From NCBI RefSeq assembly GCF_004614195.1, contig NZ_SPUM01000152.1, positions 1 to 61,575 on the forward strand: 61,575 nucleotides of DNA. The letters are read 5' to 3'. The position numbers and the translations under genes were made by a program. A model generated the notes under the pieces. It was not told the origin of the DNA. It worked only from the letters and a program-made list of their open reading frames with translations, and did not search any database. Of the stretch, positions 41,936 to 50,915 are shown piece after piece. Positions within the stretch are counted from its first letter, which is position 1. Every line of letters starts with the position of its first letter. This DNA is from Massilia horti. Its GTDB lineage: Bacteria > Pseudomonadota > Gammaproteobacteria > Burkholderiales > Burkholderiaceae_D.

Positions 41936-43297
41936 TCACTCCAGCAGACTTTGCACACCCGCCACGTTGACCTCGGCGCTGCCCTCTGCCAAGCGCACGT
42001 GCAGCTGCTGGTTCACCTTGATCTGGCCGGGCGCGCGCAGCACGCGGCCTTTGGCGTCGCGCACGATCGCGTAGCCGCGCTCGAGCGTGCGCTGCGGGTT
42101 CAGCAGTTCCAGCTGCGCCGCCAGTGCCTGCAAGGCGTCGCGCCGCTGCTTGATCTGGTTGCACAGGCTCGCGTTCAGATGGCGCTGCTCGGATGCGATC
42201 TTTTCGCGCAGCGCACGCACGTCGGGCCGGTGGCGCATCCAGCGCTGCTGCAACTGCGCAAGCACGATGCCCTGGCGTGCGAGCGGCGCGCGCACCGCAT
42301 GGGTCAGCGCCGCCGCCATCGATCCGAGTTTCAGGCGCTGGTGCGCGATCTGGGCCGACGGGCTGAGCAGCCGCCGGCTGTAATTGTCCAGGTTCTGGTT
42401 GGCGTCGGACAGGATGCGCTCCATCGCCCGCTTGAGGTCCCACGCGTCCGTCTCGAGCGAGGCCAGCCAGTCGGCGCGCGCGGTGGCGGCCAGCTCCGCC
42501 GCCGCGGTCGGCGTGGCGGCGCGCATGTCGGCGGCAAAGTCGGCGATCGTGAAGTCGGTCTCGTGGCCGACTCCGGAAATCACGGGTATGCGGCAGGCGA
42601 CGATCGCGCGCGCCACGCATTCCTCGTTGAAACACCACAGGTCTTCGATCGAGCCGCCGCCGCGGCACACCAGCAGCAGGTCGACCTCGGCCCGGGTTGA
42701 GGCCAACATAATCGCCTCGGCGATCTTGTCGGCTGCGAACTGGCCTTGCACGGGAGCAGGGTAGAGCACGATGTTCACGTGCGGCGCGCGGCGGCGCAGC
42801 GCGGTGAGCACGTCGCGCAGCGCGGCGGCCTGAGGGCTGGTGACAATGCCGATGCTGCGCGCGAACAGCGGCAGCGCGCGCTTGCGCTCCTGGTCGAACA
42901 GGCCTTGCGCTGTCAGCTTGTCCTTCAGGCGCAGGAAAGCTTCATACAGCTGGCCGACGCCGGCGCGCCGGATCGCCTCGACGTTGATCTGGTAGTCGCC
43001 GCGCGCACCGTACAGGGTGACCAGCGCGCGCACTTCGACCTTGTCGCCTTCACGCGGGATGAAGCCGGCGAACTGGGCGCGGCCGCGGAACATTACCGCG
43101 CGGACCTGGGCCGCCTCGTCCTTGAGCGTAAAGTACCAGTGCCCGGACCCGGCGCGGGTGAAGTTGGATATCTCGCCGCCGATCCATACCAGCGGGAACG
43201 AGCGCTCGAGCAGCCGCGCCACCTGCTGGTTCAGGGCGGTGACGGTGAGCACCGGCGGCGCGGTGTAGGAGGGATCGGCATCGGTTTGGGTCTGCAT
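41936..43297 (-). CDS. xseA: exodeoxyribonuclease VII large subunit XseA
   Basis: A 453-residue nuclease subunit that degrades single-stranded DNA together with XseB. N-terminal OB-fold with LVWIGGEISNFTRAGSGHWY and FTLKD. Central catalytic region with GIVTSPQAAALRDVL, LVCRGGGSIEDLW.FN and PVISGVGHETDFTIADFAAD. Long C-terminal coiled coil. ATG at 43297 gives the usual length; an extension to 43432 is not homologous in style. The upstream 1.2 kb is a non-coding repeat array. Confidence 0.95.
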   Translation of the reverse strand: MQTQTDADPSYTAPPVLTVTALNQQVARLLERSFPLVWIGGEISNFTRAGSGHWYFTLKDEAAQVRAVMFRGRAQFAGFIPREGDKVEVRALVTLYGARGDYQINVEAIRRAGVGQLYEAFLRLKDKLTAQGLFDQERKRALPLFARSIGIVTSPQAAALRDVLTALRRRAPHVNIVLYPAPVQGQFAADKIAEAIMLASTRAEVDLLLVCRGGGSIEDLWCFNEECVARAIVACRIPVISGVGHETDFTIADFAADMRAATPTAAAELAATARADWLASLETDAWDLKRAMERILSDANQNLDNYSRRLLSPSAQIAHQRLKLGSMAAALTHAVRAPLARQGIVLAQLQQRWMRHRPDVRALREKIASEQRHLNASLCNQIKQRRDALQALAAQLELLNPQRTLERGYAIVRDAKGRVLRAPGQIKVNQQLHVRLAEGSAEVNVAGVQSLLE

Positions 43298-43444
43298 AGG
43301 GCTGGGTCCGGTTGTAAGCTGTCCACATGCGCGGGCGAGCGCAGGCGTGCGGCCATGCTTATGGCACAACTGGCGTAAAACGACAAGCGCTTTTCGTAAA
43401 CAACTGATTTTCAAGGAAAAGTTGAGCTGCACTATTTCCGTGCA

Positions 43445-44500
43445 GAAGCAAAAAATCCTTTTGGATCAAGGGCTTCGGCGCGAGTCTTCACACTTGGCCA
43501 CAATGTTATCCACAAAAGCTGTGTGAAACTCGTGATTGTTCGATACGCTGCGCGCTGCCTAAAAATCGGGCTGTCATGGTATTTCCTAATGGAATCAAGT
43601 ACTTGGTTTGCGCTTGCCTGCCTTGCTCACAACGTTTTCCACAAAATGTGTGAAAAGTGGCGCGGAGCAGTCGTCCTGGCGTGCCGGAACAGGGGACAAG
43701 CGCCGGGATCGGGGCCGGGAGGGGGCGGAGACCTCGAACAACCTGACCATGCTGAAAATTTCAGCGCATCAATTTTTCCCTTTGGAATCAAAGGCTTTGT
43801 CCGGTCACAAGACCCTTGCGCACAATTTTGTCCACAAAAAATGTGAGAAACAGCTCGTTGACTGGGTGATGGTCGAGGGATTTGCCGGGTGCTCAAAAAT
43901 CGGGCGAGCACATCAATTCCGAAACAAATCAAGCACTTGCGCCCCAGTTTCGATGCTTGCTCACACTGTTTTCCACAATTTGTGTGAAAAGCAGGACGAC
44001 TTATCCAAGAAGCTGGCGAATCGGCAAGAAAACCGCCTGGGAACGGTGTGTCTGGGGATAAAAGCTGTGGAAAAGCCCGGTCTGATTAAAATTTGAGCAG
44101 GAAATTTTTCCCCTTTGAAATCAAGGACTTTTCCTCTGATCAAGGCCCTTGCTCACAAAATTGTCCACAAAAAATGTGAGAAACGGCACGTATGGAGTGA
44201 GGTCAAGGAAGCTCAAAATCGTGCCATATTTTTCATCGGAGAAAAATTTTCGAACAATATCAAACACTTGCAATCGTGTCTGGTGCCTTTCTCACAAATT
44301 TATCCACAGAATTTGTGTGCAAGTGGGGAGAAGTCAGGGGCATCGGACTGCCGGGATGTTGGCCGCGACAAACAAATATTTCGATCCGCGCCATTGCCTT
44401 ATTTTTAAGCATCAAAAAATTTCCTTTATGAATCAATATACTTGCTGACCGACAAGGCATTTTGACACAATCTTATCCACAGAAATTGTGAAGAACTCTA
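43445..44500. repeat. seven-unit array with DnaA-box-like sites (xseA-exbB spacer)
   Basis: The 1267-bp gap between xseA and exbB has no credible gene. It holds seven related units, each with a block like CCTTTGGAATCAAGGACTTG and, some 30-40 bases on, CTTGCTCACAA.TTNTCCACA followed by AAA.TGTGAGAAA. The nonamers lie at 43506 (TTATCCACA), 43635 (TTTTCCACA), 43828 (TTGTCCACA), 43969 (TTTTCCACA), 44161 (TTGTCCACA), 44300 and 44473 (both TTATCCACA). Spacings are 129, 193, 141, 192, 139 and 173, so long and short units alternate with a period near 325 bp. Units 2, 4 and 6 share CTCAAAATCG-type starts. Another box in reverse (TGTGGAAAA) is at 44066. Lower GC than both flanks. Confidence 0.9.
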
Positions 44501-44564
44501 CTTGCCGCCGCGCTGCCAACACGCTACATTGCCGGATTAACTTGTAACCCATCAGGAGTTCGTT

Positions 44565-45170
44565 TTGCTCGCCATCCTACAAGCGGCCGGCTGGCCCATC
44601 TGGCTGTTGCTCATCGCGTCGATCGTTGCCCTGGCGCTGATCATCGAGCGCCTGATCTACCTGCGCCGCGAAAAGATCCTGCCGCGCCAGTTGCTCGAGG
44701 AAGTCATCCGCGTCTATCAGCATGGCAAGGTCACGCCCGACATCGTCGACAAGCTGGAACAGAATTCCCCGCTGGGCATGGTGCTGGCCGCCGCGCTGCG
44801 CAACGTCAACGCGCCGCGCGATGTGATGAAAGAGTCGATCGAGGAAGCGGGCAGGGGCGTGGCCAACGCGCTCGAACGTTTCCTGACCACGCTGGGCACC
44901 GTCGCCTCGCTCGCGCCGCTGATGGGGCTGTTTGGCACCGTGGTGGGCATGATCGAGATCTTCGGCGCCCAGAACGCCACCGGCACCAACCCCGCCCAGC
45001 TGGCGCACGGCATTTCCGTGGCGCTGTATAACACCGGCTTTGGCCTGGCGATCGCGATGCCGGCCCTGGTGTTCTACCGCCACTTCCGCGCGCTGGTCGA
45101 CAGCTTCATCCTCGACATGGAACTGCAGGCCGTGAAGTTCGTCGACGTCGTGCACGGTGCCCGCAAATGA
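44565..45170 (+). CDS. exbB: MotA/TolQ/ExbB proton channel protein
   Basis: A 201-residue inner-membrane protein with three helices (WPIWLLLIASIVALALIIERL; a central pair around LTTLGTVASLAPLMGLFGTV and GISVALYNTGFGLAIAMPAL). With ExbD it converts proton-motive force into TonB action; TolQ is an alternative. TTG at 44565 is used, with AGGAG 7 bases upstream. Overlaps exbD by 4 bp. In Burkholderiales this pair commonly precedes lpxK. Confidence 0.9.
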   Translation: MLAILQAAGWPIWLLLIASIVALALIIERLIYLRREKILPRQLLEEVIRVYQHGKVTPDIVDKLEQNSPLGMVLAAALRNVNAPRDVMKESIEEAGRGVANALERFLTTLGTVASLAPLMGLFGTVVGMIEIFGAQNATGTNPAQLAHGISVALYNTGFGLAIAMPALVFYRHFRALVDSFILDMELQAVKFVDVVHGARK

Positions 45171-45622
45171 TCGACTTTCGCCGCGGCCGCAAGCGCGAAG
45201 ATCCGGAAATCAACCTGATTCCGTTCATCGACGTGCTGCTGGTGGTGCTGATCTTCCTGATGGTCACCACCACTTACAGCAAGTTCACCGAACTGCAGAT
45301 CACGCTGCCGACCGCCGATGCCGAAAAGGCGCTTGAAAAGCCGTTCGAGATCAACGTGACGGTCGATGCCAAGGGCAATTACACGGTCAACAGCGTGCCG
45401 GTGTCCTTCCATAGCGTGCAGGGGCTGGCCGAGGACCTGAAGGCGGCCACGCGCACCGGCGCGGACGGCCAGCCGCTCGCCACGCCTGCCGCCAGCCCGG
45501 TGGTGGTGGTCAATGCCGACCAGTTCGCGATGCACCAGATGGTCATCAACGTGCTGGAAGCGGCGCGCCTGGCCGGCATGGACAAGCTGACTTTCGCCGC
45601 GCAGACCGGCGGCAAGAAGTAA
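45167..45622 (+). CDS. exbD: ExbD/TolR biopolymer transport protein
   Basis: A 151-residue protein with one N-terminal helix preceded by EINLIPFIDVLLVVLIFLMV, including the essential membrane Asp of the family. The C-terminal periplasmic domain has FEINVTVDAKGNYTVN. Partner of the upstream channel protein. ATGA overlap fixes the start. Confidence 0.9.
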   Translation: MIDFRRGRKREDPEINLIPFIDVLLVVLIFLMVTTTYSKFTELQITLPTADAEKALEKPFEINVTVDAKGNYTVNSVPVSFHSVQGLAEDLKAATRTGADGQPLATPAASPVVVVNADQFAMHQMVINVLEAARLAGMDKLTFAAQTGGKK

Positions 45623-45653
45623 ACTGCGGCTCGGAGATCCGCCAACCCATCTA

Positions 45654-46688
45654 ATGCCTGCAACCCGATCCCTCGAATCGACGCTGACCCGTGCCTGGAT
45701 GCACCGCGGCCCGCTGGCCTGCGCGCTGTGGCCGGTCTCGCTGCTGTTCCGGCTACTATCAAGCCTGCGCGCCCGCCTGTACCGCTCTGGCCTCTTCAAG
45801 GCCGAGCGGCTGCCGGTGCCGGTGATTGTCGTCGGAAACATCTTTATTGGCGGTACCGGCAAGACGCCGCTGACGATCTGGCTGGTCGAAGCTTTGCGCG
45901 CACGCGGCTTTACCCCCGGCGTGATTTCGCGCGGCTACGGCAGCAGCGCCGACAGCGTGCGCGAGGTGGGCGCCACATCCAGCGCGCAGGAGGTGGGCGA
46001 CGAGCCGCTCCTGATCGCGCGCCGCGGGCAGTGCCCGGTCATGGTCGGGCGCGCCCGCGCCGCTGCCGCGCGCGCCATGCTCGCGGCCCATCCCGGGGTC
46101 GATGTGCTGATCGCGGACGATGGCCTGCAGCACTACGGACTGGCGCGCGACATCGAGATCGTGCTGTTCGACGCCCGCGGCGTGGGCAACGGCTGGCTGC
46201 TGCCGGCTGGCCCCTTGCGCGAATTGCCATCGCGCCGGCGCGACTTTACCGTGGTGAACGCGCCCGCGCTGTCCTCGCGCCTGGCCCGGGACGTGGGAGG
46301 TGCGCCGTTTCGCATGCATTTGGCCGGCCGCTATGCCGAGCGCCTGGCGGCGCCAAGCGAGCGCGTCACGCTGGCCGAGCTGAAAGGCCGGCGCATCGTG
46401 GCCGCCGCCGGTATCGGCAATCCGGGGCGCTTTTTCGCCATGCTCGACGCCGCCGGCCTGGAGTTTTCCGCGTTGCCACTGCCTGATCACCATGACTTTC
46501 TCGACGCGCCATTCGACGGGCTCGATGCCGACGCCATCCTGATCACTGAGAAGGATGCAGTAAAATGTAGGCAGATAGAAAACCTGAAGAACGATCCGCG
46601 GCTGTGGGTCGTCCCGGTGACGGCGCAGATCGACGCCGCGCTGGCCGAACAAATTGTGGAGAAATGTCGTGGACGCTCGACTGCTTGA
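45654..46688 (+). CDS. lpxK: tetraacyldisaccharide 4'-kinase LpxK
   Basis: A 344-residue inner-membrane-associated kinase that phosphorylates the lipid A precursor at the 4' position. The P-loop is VGNIFIGGTGKTPLTIWLVE; other family blocks are PGVISRGYGS, GDEPLLIARR, VLIADDGLQHYGLARDIEIV and LITEKDAVKC. Length is normal. The stop overlaps the following Trm112-like gene by 20 bp. Confidence 0.95.
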   Translation: MPATRSLESTLTRAWMHRGPLACALWPVSLLFRLLSSLRARLYRSGLFKAERLPVPVIVVGNIFIGGTGKTPLTIWLVEALRARGFTPGVISRGYGSSADSVREVGATSSAQEVGDEPLLIARRGQCPVMVGRARAAAARAMLAAHPGVDVLIADDGLQHYGLARDIEIVLFDARGVGNGWLLPAGPLRELPSRRRDFTVVNAPALSSRLARDVGGAPFRMHLAGRYAERLAAPSERVTLAELKGRRIVAAAGIGNPGRFFAMLDAAGLEFSALPLPDHHDFLDAPFDGLDADAILITEKDAVKCRQIENLKNDPRLWVVPVTAQIDAALAEQIVEKCRGRSTA

Positions 46689-46842
46689 TATCCTGGTCTG
46701 CCCGCTGTGCAAGGGACCGCTCGAATACGATAAAAAGGCGCAGGAACTGATCTGCCGCCCGGACCGCCTGGCATTCCCGATCCGTGACGGCATCCCGATC
46801 ATGTGGGCCGACCAGGCGCGCAAGGTCGAACCGTCCGTATGA
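46669..46842 (+). CDS. Trm112-family small protein
   Basis: A 57-residue protein starting at GTG 46669, with GGAG 7 bases upstream. LLDILVCPLCKGPLEYDKKA and ELIC give three zinc-ligand-like Cys; AFPIRDGIPIM is the family C-terminus. These proteins lie between lpxK and kdsB in many proteobacteria. Overlaps both neighbours (20 bp with lpxK, 4 bp with kdsB). Confidence 0.9.
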   Translation: MDARLLDILVCPLCKGPLEYDKKAQELICRPDRLAFPIRDGIPIMWADQARKVEPSV

Positions 46843-47591
46843 GTTTTACCGTCATCATCCCGGCGCGTCTTTCCTCGACCCGATTGCCGAACAAGCCGCT
46901 GGCCGACCTGGGCGGCAAACCGATGGTGGTGCGCGTGGCCGAACGCGGGCTTGAATCCGGCGCTGCGCGCATCATCGTCGCCACCGACCATGCCGACATC
47001 GCCGCCGCCTGCGCCGCGCATGGCGTAGAGGCATGCATGACGCGCGCCGACCACCCGTCCGGCACCGACCGCATTGCCGAGGTCGCTCAGAAGATCGGGC
47101 TGGCGGACAACGAGGTAGTGGTCAACCTGCAAGGCGATGAACCGCTGATCGACCCGGCCCTGCTTGCCGCCTGCGCCGCGCGCATTGCGCCAGGCGTGCC
47201 GATGGCCACCTGCGCCCATCCGATCGATTCCGCGGCCGACGCCTTCAACCCGAACGTCGTCAAGGTCGTGCTCGACAAGGCGGGCAGGGCGCTGTACTTC
47301 TCGCGCGCCACGATTCCCTGGCACCGCGACGGGTTTGCCGCCGCGCGCGATGTGCTGCCGCCCGGCTACACGCCGCTGCGCCACATCGGTCTTTACGCAT
47401 ACAGCAATGCTTTCCTGCAGCGTTATCCGAGCCTGGAGCCGTCGCCCCTCGAGTCGGTCGAAGCGCTCGAACAGTTGCGCGTGTTGTGGCACGGCTACCC
47501 GATCGCGGTACACGTGACCGGCAGCGCCCCGCAGGCGGGCGTGGACACCCCGGAAGATTTAGCAAGGGTAAGACTCCACTTCGCATCTTGA
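46839..47591 (+). CDS. kdsB: CMP-KDO synthetase KdsB
   Basis: A 250-residue cytidylyltransferase that activates KDO for LPS inner-core synthesis. Motifs: IIPARLSSTRLPNKPLADLG (CTP loop), VVNLQGDEPLI, and PLRHIGLYAYSNAFL. ATGA overlap with the Trm112-like gene. Forms with lpxK a lipid A/KDO cluster. Confidence 0.96.
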   Translation: MSFTVIIPARLSSTRLPNKPLADLGGKPMVVRVAERGLESGAARIIVATDHADIAAACAAHGVEACMTRADHPSGTDRIAEVAQKIGLADNEVVVNLQGDEPLIDPALLAACAARIAPGVPMATCAHPIDSAADAFNPNVVKVVLDKAGRALYFSRATIPWHRDGFAAARDVLPPGYTPLRHIGLYAYSNAFLQRYPSLEPSPLESVEALEQLRVLWHGYPIAVHVTGSAPQAGVDTPEDLARVRLHFAS

Positions 47592-47780
47592 TCCGGGCGG
47601 AAATATCTGCCTCCCGTTTCTGCGCTAGCTCAATTGATCAAATGGCAATCATTCCGAAATTGGCGTTTCAGTTAACTTTTGTGGTAAGTTTCGTACCAGG
47701 ATAGTCAGATATGCATCAATTACGGTTGTCTGCCAACACAATATTCGTCTTCAACAAAAATCCGTTTTAGGAAACACTTC

Positions 47781-48437
47781 ATGCGTCTCATTCTGTTAGG
47801 AGCGCCCGGGGCCGGCAAGGGTACCCAGGCTAACTTCATCAAGGAAAAATACAATATCCCGCAGATTTCGACCGGCGACATGCTGCGTGCTGCGATCAAG
47901 GCCGGCACCGAGCTGGGCCTGGCTGCGAAAAAGGTGATGGATGCGGGGCAACTGGTGTCCGACGACATCATCATCGGCCTGGTGAAGGAGCGCCTGCAGG
48001 AACCGGATTGCGCCAACGGCTACCTGTTCGACGGTTTCCCGCGCACCATCGCCCAGGCGGACGCGATGAAGGACAATGGCATCCAGGTCGACTACGTGCT
48101 GGAAATCGACGTACCGGACGAGCTGATCGTCGAGCGCATGTGCGGCCGCCGCACGCACCAGGCATCGGGCCGCGTCTACCACGTCAAGTTCAATCCGCCG
48201 CAAGTGGCGGACGTGGACGATGTCACCGGCGAGCCGCTGATCCAGCGCGATGACGACAAGGCCGAGACGGTGGCCAAGCGCCTGGCGGTGTATCACAACC
48301 AGACCGAAGTACTGCTCGGCTACTACAACAAGTGGGCCCAGTCGGGCCTGCCAGGCGCGCCGAAGTATCGCAAGATTTCCGGCGTGGGACCGGTAGAACA
48401 GGTCCGCGACGCGGCATTCGCTGCGCTTTCCGAATAA
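47781..48437 (+). CDS. adk: adenylate kinase Adk
   Basis: A 218-residue long-form adenylate kinase. P-loop GAPGAGKGTQANFI, AMP-binding STGDMLRAA, FDGFPRT and a LID domain (GRRTHQASGRVYHVKFNPP) with no zinc cysteines. It catalyses ATP + AMP to 2 ADP. AGGA before the ATG; ends in a strong terminator. Confidence 0.97.
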   Translation: MRLILLGAPGAGKGTQANFIKEKYNIPQISTGDMLRAAIKAGTELGLAAKKVMDAGQLVSDDIIIGLVKERLQEPDCANGYLFDGFPRTIAQADAMKDNGIQVDYVLEIDVPDELIVERMCGRRTHQASGRVYHVKFNPPQVADVDDVTGEPLIQRDDDKAETVAKRLAVYHNQTEVLLGYYNKWAQSGLPGAPKYRKISGVGPVEQVRDAAFAALSE

Positions 48438-48446
48438 GCGACGACA

Positions 48447-48471
48447 AGCGGACCCGAGGGTCCGCTTTTTT
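48447..48471 (+). terminator. intrinsic terminator after adk
   Basis: AGCGGACCC (48447-48455) and GGGTCCGCT (48458-48466) pair perfectly, followed by TTTTT. A textbook rho-independent terminator beginning 10 bp after the adk stop. Confidence 0.92.
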
Positions 48472-48618
48472 GTCGGCCGGGATGACGCCCGCCGTCCGCC
48501 GCAGCTCGTTTTGAATCAATGTTTTGCAGTACGCAGTAAGGTTGGCTGACTGCCCATAAGGGCAGCGGTCTTTCGAAGTGTGTGTTTGTGTTACTTGATC
48601 TAGAACTAAGGGGACGAA

Positions 48619-50757
48619 ATGGCTGCAAATCTGTTGGGTTTTGCGATGGCCTGCGGCATCATCGCGGTGATCTACGGGCTCTGGTCGCGCAGTTGGATCC
48701 TGCGCCAGGACCAGGGCAACGAGCGCATGCGTGAGATTTCGCTGGCGATCCAGGAAGGCGCCGCGGCTTATCTGGCGCGCCAGTACACGACTATCGGCAT
48801 GGTTGGCGTTGTGCTGCTGATCGCCATCTACCTGCTGCTCGGATGGCCTACGGCGCTCGGCTTTCTGATCGGCGCGGTGCTTTCAGGCGCCTGCGGTTTC
48901 ATCGGAATGAACGTGTCGGTGCGCGCCAACGTGCGCACCGCACAGGCCGCCTCCAAGGGCATGAACGAGGCGCTGGCGGTGGCCTTCAAGGGCGGCGCCA
49001 TCACCGGCATGCTGGTGGTCGGGCTGGGCCTGTTGGGCGTGACCGGCTTCTTCTGGATGCTCACCAAAGGCGGCGCCAGCATCAATTTGCATGACGCGAT
49101 CAAGCCGCTGGTGGGCCTGGCCTTCGGCGCGTCCCTGATCTCGATCTTCGCGCGCCTGGGCGGCGGCATCTTCACCAAGGGCGCCGACGTCGGCGCCGAC
49201 CTGGTGGGCAAGGTCGAGGCCGGCATCCCCGAGGACGATCCGCGCAACCCGGCAGTGATTGCTGACAACGTGGGCGACAACGTCGGCGACTGCGCCGGCA
49301 TGGCCGCCGACCTGTTCGAAACCTATGTCGTCACCCTGATCGCGACCATGCTGCTCGGCGCTCTGATGGTGGCCGGGGCCGGGCTCGAGGCGGTGCTGTA
49401 TCCGCTGATGCTGGGTGGCGTATCGATCATTGGCTCGATCGTCGGCTGCTCAATGGTCAAGGCCAAACCCGGCAAGAAAATCATGTCGGCCCTGTACACC
49501 GGGCTGTGGTGGGCCGCCGGCCTGTCGCTGATCGGCTTCGTGATCGTCACCTGGATGCTCTGGACCGAGCCGGAGATGCGCTACCGCATGCTCGGCTGTT
49601 CCATCGTCGGCATCGTGCTTACCGGGCTCATGGTGTACATCACCGAGTACTACACCGGCACCGAGTTCAAGCCGGTGCGCCATATCGCACAGGCCTCGAC
49701 CACCGGCCACGGCACCAACATTATCGCCGGCCTGGGTGTGTCGATGAAGGCTACCGCGTACCCGGTGCTGGTCGTATGCGCCGCGATCCTGGTGGCCTAC
49801 CAGATGTACGGGCTGTACGGGATCGCGGTGGCGGCCACCTCGATGCTGTCGATGGCCGGCATTATCGTCGCGCTCGACGCCTACGGACCGATCACCGACA
49901 ACGCCGGCGGCATTGCCGAGATGAGCGGCATGCCCGAATCGGTGCGCGCCATTACCGATCCGCTCGATGCGGTCGGCAACACCACCAAGGCCGTGACCAA
50001 GGGTTATGCCATTGGCTCGGCAGGGCTAGCGGCCTTGGTGCTGTTCGCTGACTACACCCACGCGCTCGAGTCGGTCGGCAAGACCATGTCGTTCGAGCTG
50101 TCCAACCCGATGGTGATCGTGGGCCTGTTCATCGGCGGGCTGGTGCCCTACCTGTTCGGTGCGCTGGCGATGGAGGCGGTGGGACGCGCGGCCGGCGCGG
50201 TGGTGGTCGAGGTGCGGCGCCAGTTCCGCGACATCGTTGGGATCATGGCCGGCACCGGCAAGCCGGAATATGACAAGGCGGTCGACATGCTGACCGCCTC
50301 CGCCATCCGCGAAATGGTGGTGCCGTCGCTGCTGCCGGTGGTGGTGCCGATCCTGGTCGGCATGCTGCTCGGACCGGCCGCGCTGGGTGGCATGCTGATG
50401 GGGACCATCATCACGGGCCTCTTCGTGGCGATCTCGATGACGACCGGTGGCGGCGCCTGGGACAACGCCAAGAAATACATCGAGGACGGCAACTTCGGTG
50501 GCAAGGGTTCCGAGTCGCACAAGGCGGCGGTGACCGGCGACACCGTGGGTGACCCGTACAAGGATACGGCCGGCCCGGCGGTGAACCCGCTGATCAAGAT
50601 CATCAACATCGTGGCCTTGTTGCTGGTGCCGCTGCTGCCCGCCACCGGGTGGATCGCGGTGACCGTGCCCGAGATCGCCAAGGCGCCGGCACCGGTGGTC
50701 AGCCAGGCCAAGCCCGCACCTGCGGCTGTGGTGGAGGCGGCGGCGCCGGCGCACTGA
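48619..50757 (+). CDS. hppA: membrane-bound proton-translocating pyrophosphatase
   Basis: A 712-residue inner-membrane pump with about 16 helices that couples PPi hydrolysis to proton export. The PPi-binding signature DVGADLVGKVEAG.PEDDPRNP, and DNVGDNVGDCAGMAADLFET, are intact. GNTTKAVTKG (about 452-461) carries Lys where potassium-dependent enzymes have Ala, which marks the K+-independent H+-pumping class. The final 30 residues are a Pro/Ala-rich tail. GGGG before ATG. Confidence 0.95.
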   Translation: MAANLLGFAMACGIIAVIYGLWSRSWILRQDQGNERMREISLAIQEGAAAYLARQYTTIGMVGVVLLIAIYLLLGWPTALGFLIGAVLSGACGFIGMNVSVRANVRTAQAASKGMNEALAVAFKGGAITGMLVVGLGLLGVTGFFWMLTKGGASINLHDAIKPLVGLAFGASLISIFARLGGGIFTKGADVGADLVGKVEAGIPEDDPRNPAVIADNVGDNVGDCAGMAADLFETYVVTLIATMLLGALMVAGAGLEAVLYPLMLGGVSIIGSIVGCSMVKAKPGKKIMSALYTGLWWAAGLSLIGFVIVTWMLWTEPEMRYRMLGCSIVGIVLTGLMVYITEYYTGTEFKPVRHIAQASTTGHGTNIIAGLGVSMKATAYPVLVVCAAILVAYQMYGLYGIAVAATSMLSMAGIIVALDAYGPITDNAGGIAEMSGMPESVRAITDPLDAVGNTTKAVTKGYAIGSAGLAALVLFADYTHALESVGKTMSFELSNPMVIVGLFIGGLVPYLFGALAMEAVGRAAGAVVVEVRRQFRDIVGIMAGTGKPEYDKAVDMLTASAIREMVVPSLLPVVVPILVGMLLGPAALGGMLMGTIITGLFVAISMTTGGGAWDNAKKYIEDGNFGGKGSESHKAAVTGDTVGDPYKDTAGPAVNPLIKIINIVALLLVPLLPATGWIAVTVPEIAKAPAPVVSQAKPAPAAVVEAAAPAH

Positions 50758-50810
50758 CCTCGGAGGTAGGGGGGTAACCGGGAGAGGCGACAGCGCGTCG
50801 CCTCAACGAC

Positions 50811-50915
50811 GTAGGGTGCGCACCTGTGCGCGCGCGGTACGTGTGCGTACCCGAGTCAACGATATTCAACCGTACCGCGTGCGCACTGGTCCTCGGCGGC
50901 CCCGCGCCCCCTACG
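50811..50915. repeat. GTAGGGTGCGCACC-family palindromic repeat, copy 4
   Basis: It starts GTAGGGTGCGCACCTGTGCG and ends CCGCGTGCGCACTGGTCCTC plus GGCGGCCCCGCGCCCCCTACG. The two ends represent both terminal types seen in this family. Its last bases (CTA at 50911-50913) provide the TAG stop of the minus-strand DsbA-like gene. Confidence 0.75.

Noticed and set aside
43608..44448. Plus-strand open frames inside the array
   Set aside because: They change frame from unit to unit, have no ribosome site and do not give repeated peptides in step with the DNA units.
43445..44500. Chromosomal or plasmid origin of replication
   Set aside because: dnaA, dnaN, gyrB, parAB or rep genes are not adjacent and no AT-rich unwinding element was seen; a titration-type locus fits better than oriC.
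43445..44500. CRISPR array
   Set aside because: Units are 130-190 bp, diverged, with conserved linkers; no short direct repeats with unique spacers and no cas genes.
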